A stretch of 64,000 nt of DNA from Megascapheus bottae (taxonomy: Eukaryota > Chordata > Mammalia > Rodentia > Geomyidae), in NCBI GenBank assembly GCA_024803745.1, contig JANJXV010000004.1, positions 49,485,858 through 49,549,857 of the forward strand, written 5' to 3'. A program made the position numbers and the translations under genes. The notes below the pieces were generated by a model. It was not told where the DNA came from. It saw only the letters and a program-made list of their open reading frames with translations, and did no database searches. Shown here in pieces: positions 45,903 through 57,713 of this stretch (positions are counted from its first letter, which is position 1; each line of letters begins with the position of its first letter).

Positions 45903-46088
45903 TAATATTTGTAAAAGGGGGACACCATTCAACTGGAGTTTATGAATACCGTGCTTGTTGATAAATGTCACCTCATGAACATTCTCACGCACCTCCTCCT
46001 CCCCTACCCCTTCCCTTACTTTTCTTAATTTTGAGTTTGTGTATTAAAATTTGTGCTACTTTTCAAAGCAATGTATATACAAATGTAT
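45903..46088 (-). mobile_element. L1 3' UTR fragment, antisense, old
   Basis: 'ggagtttatgaataccgtgc', 'gttgataaatgtcacctcat' and 'cttttcttaattttgagttt' parallel 19925-20060. Confidence 0.6.
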
Positions 46089-46139
46089 ATGCAAAATACC
46101 TTTATCTCTGTTGTCTTCTCAAGTAGAGTTAAAAAGTAG

Positions 46140-46180
46140 AGAGACAGAAACACAGACACAGACACACACACACACAGAGT
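46140..46180. repeat. GACA/CA-rich microsatellite
   Basis: 'agacacagacacacacacac' type units. Confidence 0.85.
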
Positions 46181-46785
46181 GGTCTAACTTCAATTAAATT
46201 GAGATTTATCCTTGTCATTTCACTGTATATCCCCAAAGCATAATATCTGAGATGATACTGAACCTTCATATCTTTTGATACTATAATTATGAAAAGACAC
46301 TAAGTGTAATAATTACCATAATGATTCACAATTTAAACAACATGGCACTGAAGAATTAATAATCAACTTAGGGAATGAAACTGAGTTAGAATTATAATGA
46401 ACAGATATGTAATGCTATGATGTCAAAGATTCATAAAATATTTAAAAGAACTATGTAGGAACTCTTAGAAGTAAGTTTAATACCTTTTTTTAAATGAATG
46501 AATCAAAATGTATAAAAGTAGTGAGCATGGAGAGAAATGTACCTGCATTATTAACTAGTCTTTGAATAATAGTAAAATTTTTCTTACAAAATCTGATGTG
46601 CCTATCGACTGTTTAAGATAGAAGAAAAATTTATGTCTCTGTCTCCTGTATTCTGCACATGATTAATTGAATTTATTATATGTACTAGGAAATTTTAAAA
46701 AAGAAAACTAGTTCTTTATGTTGTCTTAATATTTCTCATTATTATAATATTATTTATGTTTTTGCTGTAAATAAAGCCATATGTT
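46181..46785. other. Unassigned AT-rich DNA
   Basis: No gene or repeat recognised. Confidence 0.4.
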
Positions 46786-46789
46786 ATTT

Positions 46790-47675
46790 TTCATATATTT
46801 TTATTGTAATTAATAGAAGGTTTACATTATATTTGCCAGACAGAAGGTGCATTAATTCACATATATTGATACCCTTTCTCATGTCTTGATCCCCATTTCC
46901 CACCCCCCCACCCCTACCCCCACCCCTCATCTTGTTTTCCCCCCTTCCCTATCCAATTTCAAATAACCAAACACAAATATATCCGATATATCAGGTAAGA
47001 AAGTGAGATACTGTAACAATATGAGATAACCAAGGGACAGCAAAAGAGATGTGAGATAACATAGTACATTAAGGACAACAATCATTCATTGTATGGCTTT
47101 TGTTTCTATATCCTTGAGGTCCTTTCATTTAGTGTCATACTATAAGGCCTTATGTATCTAGGTTTTGCTTTATTGCAAGTCTCTGCTAGGAGAGCGCAAG
47201 GTTCCTACTGATTATGAGCTTATATTCCTTTGAGTCTGGCTTACTTCACGTAATATGAGTTTTTCTAAGTCTTTCCATTTCCTAACAAATGGGGCAATGT
47301 CATTCTTTGGAACAGCAGCATAGAATTCCATTGTGTACAAATAACCACATCTTGTTGATCCACTCACCAAGTGAGGGACATCTGGGTTGGTTCCATATCT
47401 TTGCTATGGTAAATAGTGCTGCAATGAACATCGTTGTGTTAGTGGATTTAGTATGTCCTTGTTTCTGGATAATTGGGTAAATGCCTAGTAGTAGAATTGC
47501 TGGGTCATAGGGGAGCTCTATGTTTAGTCTTTTGAAGAACTGCTATACTGTTTTCCATAGTGGTTGAACGAGTTTACACTCCCACCAACAGTGTAGTAGA
47601 GATTCCTCCTGGCCACATCCCCTCCAGCATCTGTTGTTATTAGTTTTCTTGATCCTGGCCATTCTAACTAGTATT
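46790..47675 (-). mobile_element. Young-type L1 3' end, antisense
   Basis: Antisense 3' terminus at about 46800, C-rich block at 46895-46945, 3' UTR, then the ORF2 C-terminus read on the minus strand. It includes [20 protein letters not shown] followed by HCWWECK, with all Cys/His residues of the CX3CX7HX4C motif present. Truncated at [10 protein letters not shown]. No inversion. TSD not clear. Confidence 0.9.
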
Positions 47676-47931
47676 GTTTGGAAACAAGCATTATATAAAA
47701 AGAACAAATAACAATTGAGTTTCTTATTGCATATCATTTACAAAACAAGCAAGGCAAATACTATGAAAATGTCTGCTAAGTTTTATTTTGGAAAAAATTG
47801 CTAAAATGATAATTTTGAAATAATTTCTATTCAAATGCAATTTATTTACATATGAAATGGCTCTTTTAGATCACTTTAAATCAGTTTCTTCATTAGAACT
47901 GAATAGAAAGTATTTCTGCATGAACACTTTT

Positions 47932-48140
47932 ATTTTTTGGTCATAGGGTTTGGATTCTGGGCCTGGTCACTGTCCCTGAGCTCTTCAGCTCAAGGCCACT
48001 GTCCTACCCTTGAGCCACTGTGCTTGGTTTTCTAGTGGTTACTAAGGGATAAGAGTCTCATGGTCTTTAGTGCCTGGGCTGGCTTTGAACCTCAATCCTC
48101 AGATCCCAGCCTCCTGAGTATCTAAGATTACAACGACTAC
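47932..48140 (-). mobile_element. B1-Geo type SINE, antisense
   Basis: 'ggtcatagggtttggattct', 'gtccctgagctcttcagctc', 'aagggataagagtctcatgg' and 'cccagcctcctgagtatcta' in order. Confidence 0.87.
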
Positions 48141-48419
48141 ATGAACATTTTCGAGGAAAAATAACCTGCTAATTAATTAGTAAATTTGTTTGGACATAAG
48201 CATAAAGACTATAGTTTTATTTTTATTAGGCCAAAAGTGTATTTATAAATTCTAATTCAAGTTATGGCATTTAGTTTGCATAAGGGCATTTACTGTGTTT
48301 CCCTTCAATATGAAAGTAAAATAGTAAGTAGTATTTAAAAGCTTTCTGTGATGAAGGACAAAGGGTGCACCAATCTATCAGTGCTACTCACAAGAAAATG
48401 TGTTAGGAATGACGTTTAT

Positions 48420-48575
48420 AATTTGGTGGGAGTGTGGGAATTGTAGGGGAAAGGGAAACTGGGAGAAAAATGTGAGAGGGAGTAACAATGTTCAAAAAAA
48501 TGTACTTACTACCTTACATATGTAACTCTAACTCCTCTGTACATCACCCTGTCAATAAAATTAAATTGCACAAAA
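48420..48575 (+). mobile_element. L1 3' terminus, older subfamily
   Basis: 'gtgggagtgtgggaattgta', 'cttacatatgtaactctaac' and 'tgtacatcaccctgtcaata'. Confidence 0.7.
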
Positions 48576-48579
48576 AACA

Positions 48580-49715
48580 TTCTAAAAATATAATTTATTA
48601 AAAACTCAATTTTATTAAATCATTCTAATGTTCTTCATTGTGTGAAGGAAAACAAATTAACAAGTGGCCAAATTGTTCAAATATGTTCACAATTGACCAA
48701 CAAGGTAGACAATATTTCCCAGTTAGAGGAACCATAACTGAGTGTACCTACATTCAGGTATCATTTATCTTCACAAAGGCATTAAATAATATCCAATCTA
48801 ATAAAAACAATTATCTGAAACATCAAATTCAGGTTATCATTTTTCTTCAAGTTATTAATGCCAATAATTACAGAAAAATGCTCATGTTTCCTCTATCCCC
48901 CACTTCTAAAGATGCTGTTGACGTAATCATTTCTTTAGAAGACTGTTAATAAAGGGGAAAATGTTCGATCATATTAGAAAACCCAAAGTCCCTGTACTTT
49001 AGCTTTGTATCAGAATAGGCATTTATCTCTTTCTTTTCTTTTATATTTTCTTTTTTTAATGAATGATATTACCTGAGGCATCATAATCTGTCATCATGGA
49101 AATAGTCAGATATGCCAGGATCCCACAGCTTGTGTTCAATTTGCAAACAGTATGTGAAAGTTTGTCACATTCATGTGCTTTCAGCATGCTACTTTGTCAT
49201 CATCGCACAGGTTAAAAAGCCACCATGTCTACTGCTGCAGTTTTCCCAGCAGAAAACAGGTGTGTATTGATTACATCGTCAGCAGGGAAACAACGGTTTT
49301 GTCTCTTCCTTACCGTGTCATTATAACGTGAACCACTAGCTAAAATATGGTGACAAGGTGATAGGTAGTGAACTGGAGGTAAAATTTCCAGGTGTTTGAG
49401 AAGTTCTCAATGTGAATTGGCACAGAGGTTTTCTTTCTTTATTTTATTATAACATTTTGCTTATTGTCTCTTTTGGTAGGGTCTACATTTTCTACTAACA
49501 GAATCACATTCTCTTTTTCTCACCATGTTTTCGTATGTGCGTACATATACCCATGCACATACAGTTAAAATCTGCAAATCTATGTGCCCATACTTATGCA
49601 ATGATTAGAGGACTAGAAGGAGATTACAATAAATTTTCCATGTATTGTTTTATCTTTATTAGTGTTTTATTTTCACTAGTCATATTCCATTTTTAACTTT
49701 TTTGATATAGACTAT
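48580..49715. other. Unassigned; repeat-free block at 49,080-49,340
   Basis: The 103-codon frame at 48638-48949 shows no domain. 49,080-49,340 has mixed composition and no repeat signature. Confidence 0.4.
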
Positions 49716-49717
49716 AG

Positions 49718-49832
49718 AGCCAGATACTGGTAGCTTGTGTCCATAATCTTAATAAGGAAGATGAGTTTGAGATCTGAGAATAAAGTTTTGAAGCTAGCTC
49801 AGGAAAATTATCTCCAATTACCCAAAAGGAAA
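49718..49832 (+). mobile_element. B1 left half of a B1-headed SINE
   Basis: 'gatactggtagcttgtgtcc', 'gagtttgagatctgagaata' and 'aaattatctccaattaccc'. The right module has been replaced by a GA microsatellite. Confidence 0.7.
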
Positions 49833-49843
49833 GAAAAAAGAAA

Positions 49844-49845
<2 letters not shown>

Positions 49846-49913
<68 letters not shown>

Positions 49914-50046
49914 GACAGAGAGACAGAGAGAGACAGAGAGAGAGAGACAGAGAGAGAGAGAGAAATGAAAAGAAAAAAAAGAAAGGGAGAAAGAAAGAAA
50001 GAGAAAAAAGGAAGGAAAAGAAAACAAGCAAGCAAAGAAGGAAGGA
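49846..50046. repeat. (GA)n microsatellite and purine tract
   Basis: About 60 bp of pure GA, then GACA interruptions, then GAAA/GGAA-rich purines. The Ser/Leu-rich minus-strand frames over it are composition artefacts. Confidence 0.97.
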
Positions 50047-50082
50047 AATAAGAATTGGAGCTGATAAATTGGAAATAGAAAC

Positions 50083-50272
50083 TTTATTTTGGTGGGTCAT
50101 GGGGCTTGAACTGGTCCTGGCAGCTGTCCCTGAGCTCTTCACCTCAAAGGGCTCAAGCTACTGCCCTACCCTCGAGCTAAGCCCCACTTCCTGTATTCTA
50201 GACCTTAATTGGAGATAAGAGTCTCAGGTCCTTTTGTGCTAGGATTACAGGCGTGAGCCACAGCTCTGGTGG
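50083..50272 (-). mobile_element. B1-Geo type SINE, antisense, internally deleted
   Basis: 'gtcatggggcttgaactggt', 'gctgtccctgagctcttcac', 'aattggagataagagtctca' and 'gctaggattacaggcgtgag'. Part of the B1 segment is missing. It opposes the B1 half at 49718-49832. Confidence 0.85.
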
Positions 50273-50365
50273 AAATAGAAACGTTTTAAATAAGCCAGTT
50301 AAAATTTATATTAAAGCCATTATACCTAGGTTAAACAAAATAATATGCTAAGTTTAATTTATATC

Positions 50366-50556
50366 AGCCGCGAGTTTGGCCTACTGGTAGAGTGCTTCTC
50401 TAGCATGCATGAATACAGGGGTTGAATTCCTCAGAACTACATGCATAGATAAACCCAGAAGTGGTGCTGCGGGTCAAGAGGTAGAGCTCTATCCTTGATA
50501 AAGCCCAAAGACAGTGCTCAAGTCCTGAGTTCAAACCCTAGGACTGGCAAAAGAAA
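50366..50556 (+). mobile_element. IDL-Geo SINE
   Basis: 'gcgagtttggcctactggta', B box 'gggttgaattcct' and right module 'gagttcaaaccctaggactg'. Confidence 0.88.
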
Positions 50557-50873
50557 ATTAATTCACATCACTCTCCTTATATGTAATATATCTGAGGATT
50601 ATCAAATGAATTTTGTTTTAATAATGGAGAAATACAAGTCTAGAGCACAAATTATTATTTATGATGACTATTGTATATGTAAGAATGATCTATTTCATCA
50701 GTTGAATGAAAAGTATATTTTCTGAAAAAAATATAGTTAATTTTAAAGATAACAAATTAGAAATGCACAATAGGTGCATATATTCCATAATAAAACAATT
50801 TAAAAAATATTTTGTGTAAAACAAAATATGTATTTTAAAATATGTAAACCTCTGATAATCAAAAATAGGAGTA

Positions 50874-51909
50874 GGCCGGGCACTCCAAAGTGGAAGTTGC
50901 AGGCTGTCCAGGCTGGCGAGATCACACGGGGCAGTGGAGGTGGTGGTGCTGGGGCTGGAATCAAGTCTCTGCGGAGCTCAGGCCGTTCACCAAGGGTGGC
51001 TTTTTCTCAAGTATTTTTTTCAGTCTCTTTGGAACCCGGGAAATGAGAATTTTGATTTGGGGATTAGATGGTGCTGGAAAAACCACAATTTTATACCCAT
51101 TACAGGTTGAAGAAGTCGTTAGTACTATTCCTACTATCAGATTTAATGTAGAGACCGTAACATACAAAAGCCTTAAATGCCAAGTCTGAGACCTAGGAGG
51201 ACAGACAAGTATCAGGCCGTATTGGAGGTGTTATTACTCAAATGCAGATGCAGTCATTTATATGGTAGACAGCTTGACCAGGACAAAATTGCCATTTCCA
51301 AGTCAGAATTAGTTGCCAAGTTGGAGGAGGAAGAGTTGAGAAAGGCCATTTTGTGGTGTTTGCAAAATAATCAGTGTGTGGAACAGGCTATGAGCTTCAC
51401 TAATGTCAGATATTCACAACCTCAAGAGGCAATGGAATGGCTGGTTGAAACACTGAATAGCAGGCAGTAATTCTATCACTGCAGCTCTTCTGAAACAAAG
51501 ATGACGTTGTATCTCCCTACAGGTATGCTTCATGCCACTACATGTAAAAACTGTGATTGATGGAATATATAGAACTGACCTCAACCTCTGTAATAGATAT
51601 TTAAAAAAAAACACACAGGTATTTGGTTGGAGGGATAACAGAGATAGGACTCAGAGAAGGACTTTGGTGTCTGAAGCTTGTCTCATAAATTACACTATGT
51701 ATTCTGGACAATGCACAGAACCTAACTTAAAATTATCGTAAAGGTATCAGAGAACATTGAAAATAATGTCAATTTAAACTTGCTTGTTTATGGTAATCTT
51801 ACCTAATATGGTATAAAAAAAACAGCCCTGAATGGTTATATTTCATAGAATTCACAACCCAATAAAGAAAAAAATGACAAAGAAAATAAAAAAATATTTT
51901 AAGAAACAC
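50874..51909 (+). pseudogene. ARL1: Processed pseudogene of ARL1 (ARF-like GTPase 1)
   Basis: ARL1 is a small ARF-family GTPase of the trans-Golgi that recruits GRIP-domain golgins. Here an intronless cDNA-like copy is visible. The N-terminus [20 protein letters not shown] begins at 50995, but the start codon is AAG (50992-50994). The P-loop GLDGAGKT is intact. TGG at codon 66 is TGA (51187-51189), just before DLGGQ. A one-base loss near 51274 shifts frame, after which [20 protein letters not shown] is readable. The NKQD box is altered. Further deletions shorten the region before [14 protein letters not shown] and TAA at 51468-51470, so the coding part is 479 bp against 546 expected for 181 codons plus stop. 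Upstream 5' UTR-like, and downstream 3' UTR-like sequence with AATAAA at about 51861 and a decayed A-rich tail, are retained. TSD aaaaataggagta (50861-50873) versus aaaaattaggagta (51910-51923). Family knowledge is from memory. The host gene is elsewhere. Confidence 0.96.
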
Positions 51910-51923
51910 AAAAATTAGGAGTA

Positions 51924-52495
51924 ATTACATAAAACCAGGAGTAATTAACATTAGAAAGACTGAAAATCTTAATGTAAATTAGCATTTTGAAGTTTGTTGT
52001 CACACTGTATTATTTTTAGAGAACATTCATATATTACTCTAGATACCTGTACACAATATATTTCTTTTTTAGAAGGAAAATAATAAGATCTTAGACATAG
52101 ATTCTTGTTTACCTTCACTTTCTTTACTAAATGTCTGATACTGGCTTTGTGTCATAACTAGAAAGAATAAAGAACAAATGCCTCTTCTCTTCCAGAATAT
52201 TAACAAATCTAAAAACAAGGATAAACATATACAAACCCCAAACTGAGTATAAAGTGTCTCAATGGAGGTCAATATAAAACTGCACAGAAATTCTGAAAGA
52301 CATTTCAAGGTTACTTTTACATAAAATAAGTCAGGTTCTGTCTGGTCCACTCCCATGTCCTAGGCCTAAGCAGCTACTTCAAGCATTCCTCACACACTTG
52401 GGATTTATGTACCAGTCACCAGTCTTTGTTTACCATCAATCCTAATAAATGCAATGTTTTCAATGTTAAAAGTCCAACTACAACAGTAGTTGTAG
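51924..52495. other. Unassigned AT-rich stretch
   Basis: No repeat recognised. The 95-codon minus-strand frame at 52069-52356 has no known domain. Confidence 0.4.
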
Positions 52496-52511
52496 TAATA
52501 GGAGCAGAAAA

Positions 52512-52707
52512 GGGGCCGGGAGTTTGGCCTAGTGGTTAAAGTGCTTGCCTAGCATGCATGAAGACCCGGGTTCGATTCCTCGGTACCACATATAGAAAAA
52601 AAAGCCGGAAGTGGTGCTGAGGCTCAAGTGGTAGAGCTCTAGCCTTGAGAAAGTCCAAGGACAGTGCTCAGGCCCTGAGCTCAAGCCCAGGACTGGCAAA
52701 AAAAAAA
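52512..52707 (+). mobile_element. Young IDL-Geo SINE with 15-bp TSD
   Basis: A near-consensus dimer: left half 'gccgggagtttggcctagtg', B box 'gggttcgattcctcgg' retaining CpGs, right module 'gccggaagtggtgctgaggc', pure A tail. Perfect TSD aataggagcagaaaa at 52497-52511 and 52708-52722. One of the youngest insertions here. Confidence 0.96.
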
Positions 52708-52724
52708 AATAGGAGCAGAAAAAA

Positions 52725-53222
52725 AAATATAGGATGTATGTAGGAGTCATTGAATCCCAGATTCAATGGATGTACAAACATTTCATAGAATTCCCTCACT
52801 ACTAATACTTAAAATACTAGAGAAGTTAAAAACTGATGTTGAAAACATATTCAGCATCATGTCATGCCCATAAACCAAATACATACCTTGGTATATTTTC
52901 CCAAGTATAAGGTTTTCATTAGACTGTACATACATGACCACAGTTTTTATGTCAATAATTACTCTTGTTCCTCAGAAATTTGGAGAAGGCAAAGGGAGTA
53001 ATAGTTTTACAGTCAAACTTGCCACGAGCCAAATGGTAAATTTTAATGTTTTTGGAATATAGTTCAAAGTTTGAGAAAAGTTTTCTTTCAAATACATATC
53101 ATTGCAATCAAGTTGCAGAAGTGTTTCTTCATGGCCAAAGTTCTTTCACATAGGCTTAACATCAACTCTTCCCCCTTGTCTGGAAGTTCTATTTCTTATA
53201 ATGATTAAAATTTTATAACAAG
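52725..53222. other. Unassigned DNA
   Basis: No gene or repeat recognised. Confidence 0.4.
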
Positions 53223-53223
53223 G

Positions 53224-53418
53224 GGGCCGGGAGTTTGGCCTAGCGGTAGAGTGCTTGCCTAGCATGCTCAAAGACCCGGGTTCAATTCCTCGGTACCCCA
53301 CATAGCAAAAAGCCGGAAGTGGTGCTGAGGCTCAAGTGGTAGAGCTCTAGCCTTGAGAAAGCCCAAGGACAGTGCTCAAGCCCTGAGCCCAAGCCCAGGA
53401 CTGGCAAAAAAAAAAATT
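53224..53418 (+). mobile_element. Young IDL-Geo SINE
   Basis: Near-consensus dimer with intact A and B boxes in the left half and the 'gctgaggctc' right module variant shared with 52512-52707 and 63820-64000. Clean A tail. TSD not certain. Confidence 0.94.
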
Positions 53419-53419
53419 A

Positions 53420-55520
53420 AAACAAATAAACATATCCAGCCAGTCCGTAATCTTAGTTTACTTTCTTTTTATAAAATATTTATATTTAATCTATTACTTT
53501 CAACTTTTGTGGCTGAATGGTAGACATTCTACCACATGAAAAGATCTATCAAACAGATTGCTCAACTACTTAACAGAAGGTGAGTAGTATTTTTCTAAAT
53601 GCCTAATTTATAACATTTCTAAATTATGTTCAAGGACTTTATATTGGCTTCTTCTTATTGTTTTGACTATGAATAAGGTTACAGGAATGGGTCAAATATT
53701 AAATAGACATTAAACTTGTCAGGAAAATGTTGTACTGCTATCCAAAATGGCTGTTATATCGCCCATTCTTTCTAGTGACATTTTGATTGTGGATATTTTG
53801 GAGGAAGATTGTGGATGTAAAATACTGGACATTATTCCATATTGAATTAAAATAGTCATGTGATGTTAATATGATGACCACTATTGACCTGACTAAGTTA
53901 GAGCTTGGAAAATTTTCTGCTGGTAAAAATATTTTTATCTTATTCCTTTCCATAACTAGAGAAACAGGATTATATGTAGGCTACACTTGGTTAAGAAGAT
54001 ATATTCTGAAAGCTGGGGAAAGACTGACTGAAAAAAATTGTTTTGAATTTTTTTATGGTCTCTCTGGTCTCACTCATTTATTCAATCAAGCAATCAGTAG
54101 ATGCTTTTTGTACTTCAGGATAAATCTGTAGAAATTTATCTTCTACTAGTTTATATCTTACATAGTTTCTTACTTATATTATGAGGCCATAGTGCTTTAG
54201 TAATTTTTGACAACTTTTTCAGTGACAGGAAATAGATGCTCCTAAATGATTCTATTATGCAATTGGATACAGCATAATTGAGGGCTTGTTTTATGAAAAA
54301 TAAATTTACACTATGTTCCCATGAGATGCCCTGGACTCCTTTTGTAAATTCTCTGCTCCATTACATATATCTGTCATTTATGGGAGAAACTCTGGTTTTC
54401 ACTTACATAAAATGGTAGTGATAGTGAAGATCTGAAAACAAGGTTTGTACATTGGCCTGGTATGTATCAGAAATACTTCATAATATTTTGTTTTCTATGT
54501 ATATGTAGAATGGAATAATTCAAGATGAAATATTATTTGACACTGTGACACTAACATTAGGTATAATAATTCTGAATTGCACAAATATGGTAGTTGTTGG
54601 TGTTGTTATTAACTTGGATTTAATCAAATTTAAATGAAATCTAAAATTACATCCCTCAATTGCAGCCACCACATATTTTATATAATGTCTGGGTGCAAGT
54701 GACTAGAACGTGACAAGCAAAATAGCATCTATTACTTGAGATTGAGAAATGGAAGACTACCTAAAAAGACTCCTGGCTATTCTCTCCTAACAAAGTAGTA
54801 TCTTACCCAACAACTGAGCAAATGAGCTCCTTGATATTTAAACTACTGATGACACAATGTATCTTCACAAAGTAGGCTAAAATGTTTATTCAAACTTTAT
54901 TCACAAGTAACAAAAATGGAGACGCATTTTTTTCTATCCCTAGGTAGAAAGATAAATTGCAGTACATCCTTGAAATGGAAGGTTATTAATAAACAAGAAT
55001 ATGCAGTCAAGCATTGCAAAGATATATAGAAATCATAATGCCTCTATACATTACCCTGACAATAAAAAAATAAAGGAAAGAAAAAATAGCAATAAAAATG
55101 TATTATGAAAAGTAAAAAAAAATCAGAAAAGCCTACAATACAACAGAATATGAATTTATAGGCCCTGAAAAGATCAATGCTTAATACAAGCTCAAGGAGT
55201 TTTAGAAGGACTGAATTTTAAAATACAGTTGATATCTCAGGATGAACAAGCTGTTTTGCAAAAGGCTTAATTGTGTATGTGTGACAGTTTTGTAACTACT
55301 CATAGAGATTAAAATTATAAAGATACTAACTCATGCAAATTAATATGAAATCAAATAATTCATTAAAAATGGCAGCCCCCAGTCTGACAGAAGTTCTAAT
55401 TTTGTTTTAGATGTATGAAATGAAAGTATTAGCAAGTATAGAACCCTAAGTACAAACCGCAGTACCATTACCACCACCAACCAACAACAAATACACTAAA
55501 AAAAGAAAAAAAAAAAGAAC
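53420..55520. other. Unassigned AT-rich stretch
   Basis: No gene. The 86-codon plus frame at 53871-54131 lacks any recognised motif. 55035-55075 ('atgcctctatacattaccct') resembles an L1 3' terminus. Confidence 0.4.
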
Positions 55521-55524
55521 TAGA

Positions 55525-55648
55525 AACTGGTGTTGGTGACTGGTGCCGACTCTTATCTCCTATTGACTGCCAAAACACTTGACATGGAGCTGTAACTCAA
55601 ATGGTAGAATAATTAGCTTTGGGCAAAAAAAAAAAATCAAGGAAAGTG

Positions 55649-55680
<32 letters not shown>

Positions 55681-55682
55681 AC
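55525..55682 (+). mobile_element. Decayed B1-Geo SINE with (CA)n tail
   Basis: 'cgactcttatctcctattga' and 'gacatggagctgtaactcaa' are the linker and right module. An A-run and then (CA)n at 55649-55680 follow. Confidence 0.65.
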
Positions 55683-55929
55683 TTGTGGCTATTCGCAAGG
55701 TAGATTTTTCTCCTTAATAAGCGTGGGTTGTTACAAAAGTTCAGCTAATCAAATACCTATAATTATCTAGATTATTTATGTAAAAATGTTATAGGAGATT
55801 ACGAATATTTTCTCTCACCAATAACTGAAATACCCACAAGATGAATAATCCTTATAATTTACAAAGGACCATCCTATGGTAAATATGGCACTCAGTTTTG
55901 ACCTATGCATAATGTCAAATCTAATACAA

Positions 55930-56018
55930 AAATGTGTGAGAAGTAATGCATTTACTATCTGGTGAATGTAGCTTTAACCCCTTATACATTACTCCTGCAA
56001 TAAAAAATTTTTAAAAAA
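55930..56018 (+). mobile_element. L1 3' terminus
   Basis: 'gagaagtaatgcatttacta', 'tctggtgaatgtagctttaa' and 'cattactcctgcaataaaaa'. Confidence 0.75.
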
Positions 56019-56019
56019 T

Positions 56020-57125
56020 ATCAAAATAAAGAATAAGAAACAAACATTATGACTTATCATGAACCTACCTTGAGCATCAATTATTCCAATGTCATTTTTC
56101 ACTTGTGTAAATTGGAGCTAATGATCTACCTTATGCAGTTGCTGATGATAGCAAAAATAATTTCTTTCTAAATTTTGCTCAGAATAAGCCCCAGGAACCT
56201 GACATTACAAGTCAATATAAATATTGACAACAGGGAATGGTTGCTGTTATTTGCATGTATTATGTACATTGTATAGCTTGTAGCATATGTTTTATAATTA
56301 AAAACATCTCCCATTTACATAGCATTATCTCTAAAAATAGGTGACCAAAGCTGAAATAAGTAACTTCCCTCATTATTCATTTATAGCCAGAAAATGTAGG
56401 ATCCATGAAGACAGTAAGCTCTGATACAGATGTCCATGAACTGAATCATTTATCAATTTGCAGATTTGCCCCATTCACCTCCTGCTGTGGACCTGCATTA
56501 TTTCCACTAGATGAGGTGGTGTACAAACTACTAGCAATTTAGAAAGCTGATAATAGATGCATACCATTTTAACATTACAGCAGGGAGCCCTTGTCTTGTC
56601 TTTTCAGTTCACAGCGTCATTGCACAATGTAACACCAATTAACACTTAAATGATAGAGTTTTCCTTTCTACGTAAAAACTGTGAATCCATCTTTGATGTC
56701 TCTGTAAAGAAGCCTGTGTAGTTATGATATTTAATCAGCTGAAAGCCCAGGGCATGCACTTGCGGTTGTGCTATTATTTATAATTGAATACAGAACTGCT
56801 GCTGTGGTGATCCTTACCGGCAGCATTTGTACAAGGTTTAATGGTTTCTGGTACTGCTCCTAAGTCCTCACTCACCAAGCTATTCAGCTATAAATGGGAA
56901 AGGATTTGAAAAGACTTGTTGGTAACTGAAGTCAATGGGAGAAAGAAGGAGCAGCAGTGAAAGCTGAAACTGAGTAATGAATTGTCAAAGAATAAGCATA
57001 TTAATTCTACAATCCAGGCCAACCCTCCAACCATACAAACATGTAATTAGAGACAAATAATAATTATCCAACTCTGTTTGGAAGTTTAAGGGATACAAAT
57101 ATACTAAGACAGATGATTTTCCAAA
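56020..57125. other. Repeat-free stretch; candidate conserved noncoding DNA at 56,390-57,000
   Basis: No repeat, simple sequence or frame. Composition is even and complex, unlike the flanks. One internal feature is a MEF2-like 'ctataaatgg' near 56890. Its function is unknown. Confidence 0.4.
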
Positions 57126-57674
57126 ATTTTATTCTGGACAGCTCTATTTTTCTCTAAGTTTTTAATATACAAATATTTATACAAAGGGGTTATAACTTGA
57201 CATGTCTATCTGTTTATATGTACTGCATTATCTTGACCAGAATAACCCCTTCATAATTCTCCCCTTCTTTCTCCTACCCATTCCCATTGAGTTACCTCAA
57301 ATTGCACATATGTATGTTGAGTTTTATGATTGTATAGACTCTTCCCTGTTCCATTCACTTACATCCCTATTATTTTTCTCTTTTAAACTGTTTCATCTTC
57401 CAATTACTTGTTTTGTTAAAAATTCTATTACTTGTTCATGAGGTTTACTCTATGAAGTTTCACTCCTGAGTAGACTATACTTTATTCAACTTGATCATGT
57501 ATATATGCATATGCCCTTGTGTGTTTACAGAAGGTTTTAAGTGGAACTTAATACCCACAGTACCCACAGAGAGAACATGTATGGTATGTATTTTGGGGTT
57601 GGCTACTTTATTCAGCGTGTTCTAATCATTATCCAGCAAATCACACAATCTCATCCTCATAATGGATGAATACA

Positions 57675-57678
<4 letters not shown>

Positions 57679-57712
<34 letters not shown>
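57679..57712. repeat. (TG)n microsatellite
   Basis: About 17 GT units within the antisense L1. Confidence 0.96.

Positions 57713-57713
<1 letters not shown>

Noticed and set aside
49693..50142. A 149-codon Ser/Leu-rich minus-strand frame and two overlapping ones
   Set aside because: They are the translation of a GA microsatellite and purine tract in three frames. No gene.
51177..51470. A 97-codon frame that could be read as a small functional GTPase fragment
   Set aside because: It is the frameshifted second half of the ARL1 retrocopy and lacks the N-terminal P-loop and an intact NKQD box.
52512..52590. tRNA gene candidate (good A and B boxes)
   Set aside because: The boxes belong to the tRNA-like half of a SINE. 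There is no cloverleaf acceptor stem, and the sequence recurs many times with A tails.
53871..54131. An 86-codon plus-strand frame
   Set aside because: No domain, no CpG or promoter context, AT-biased composition. Chance frame is more likely.
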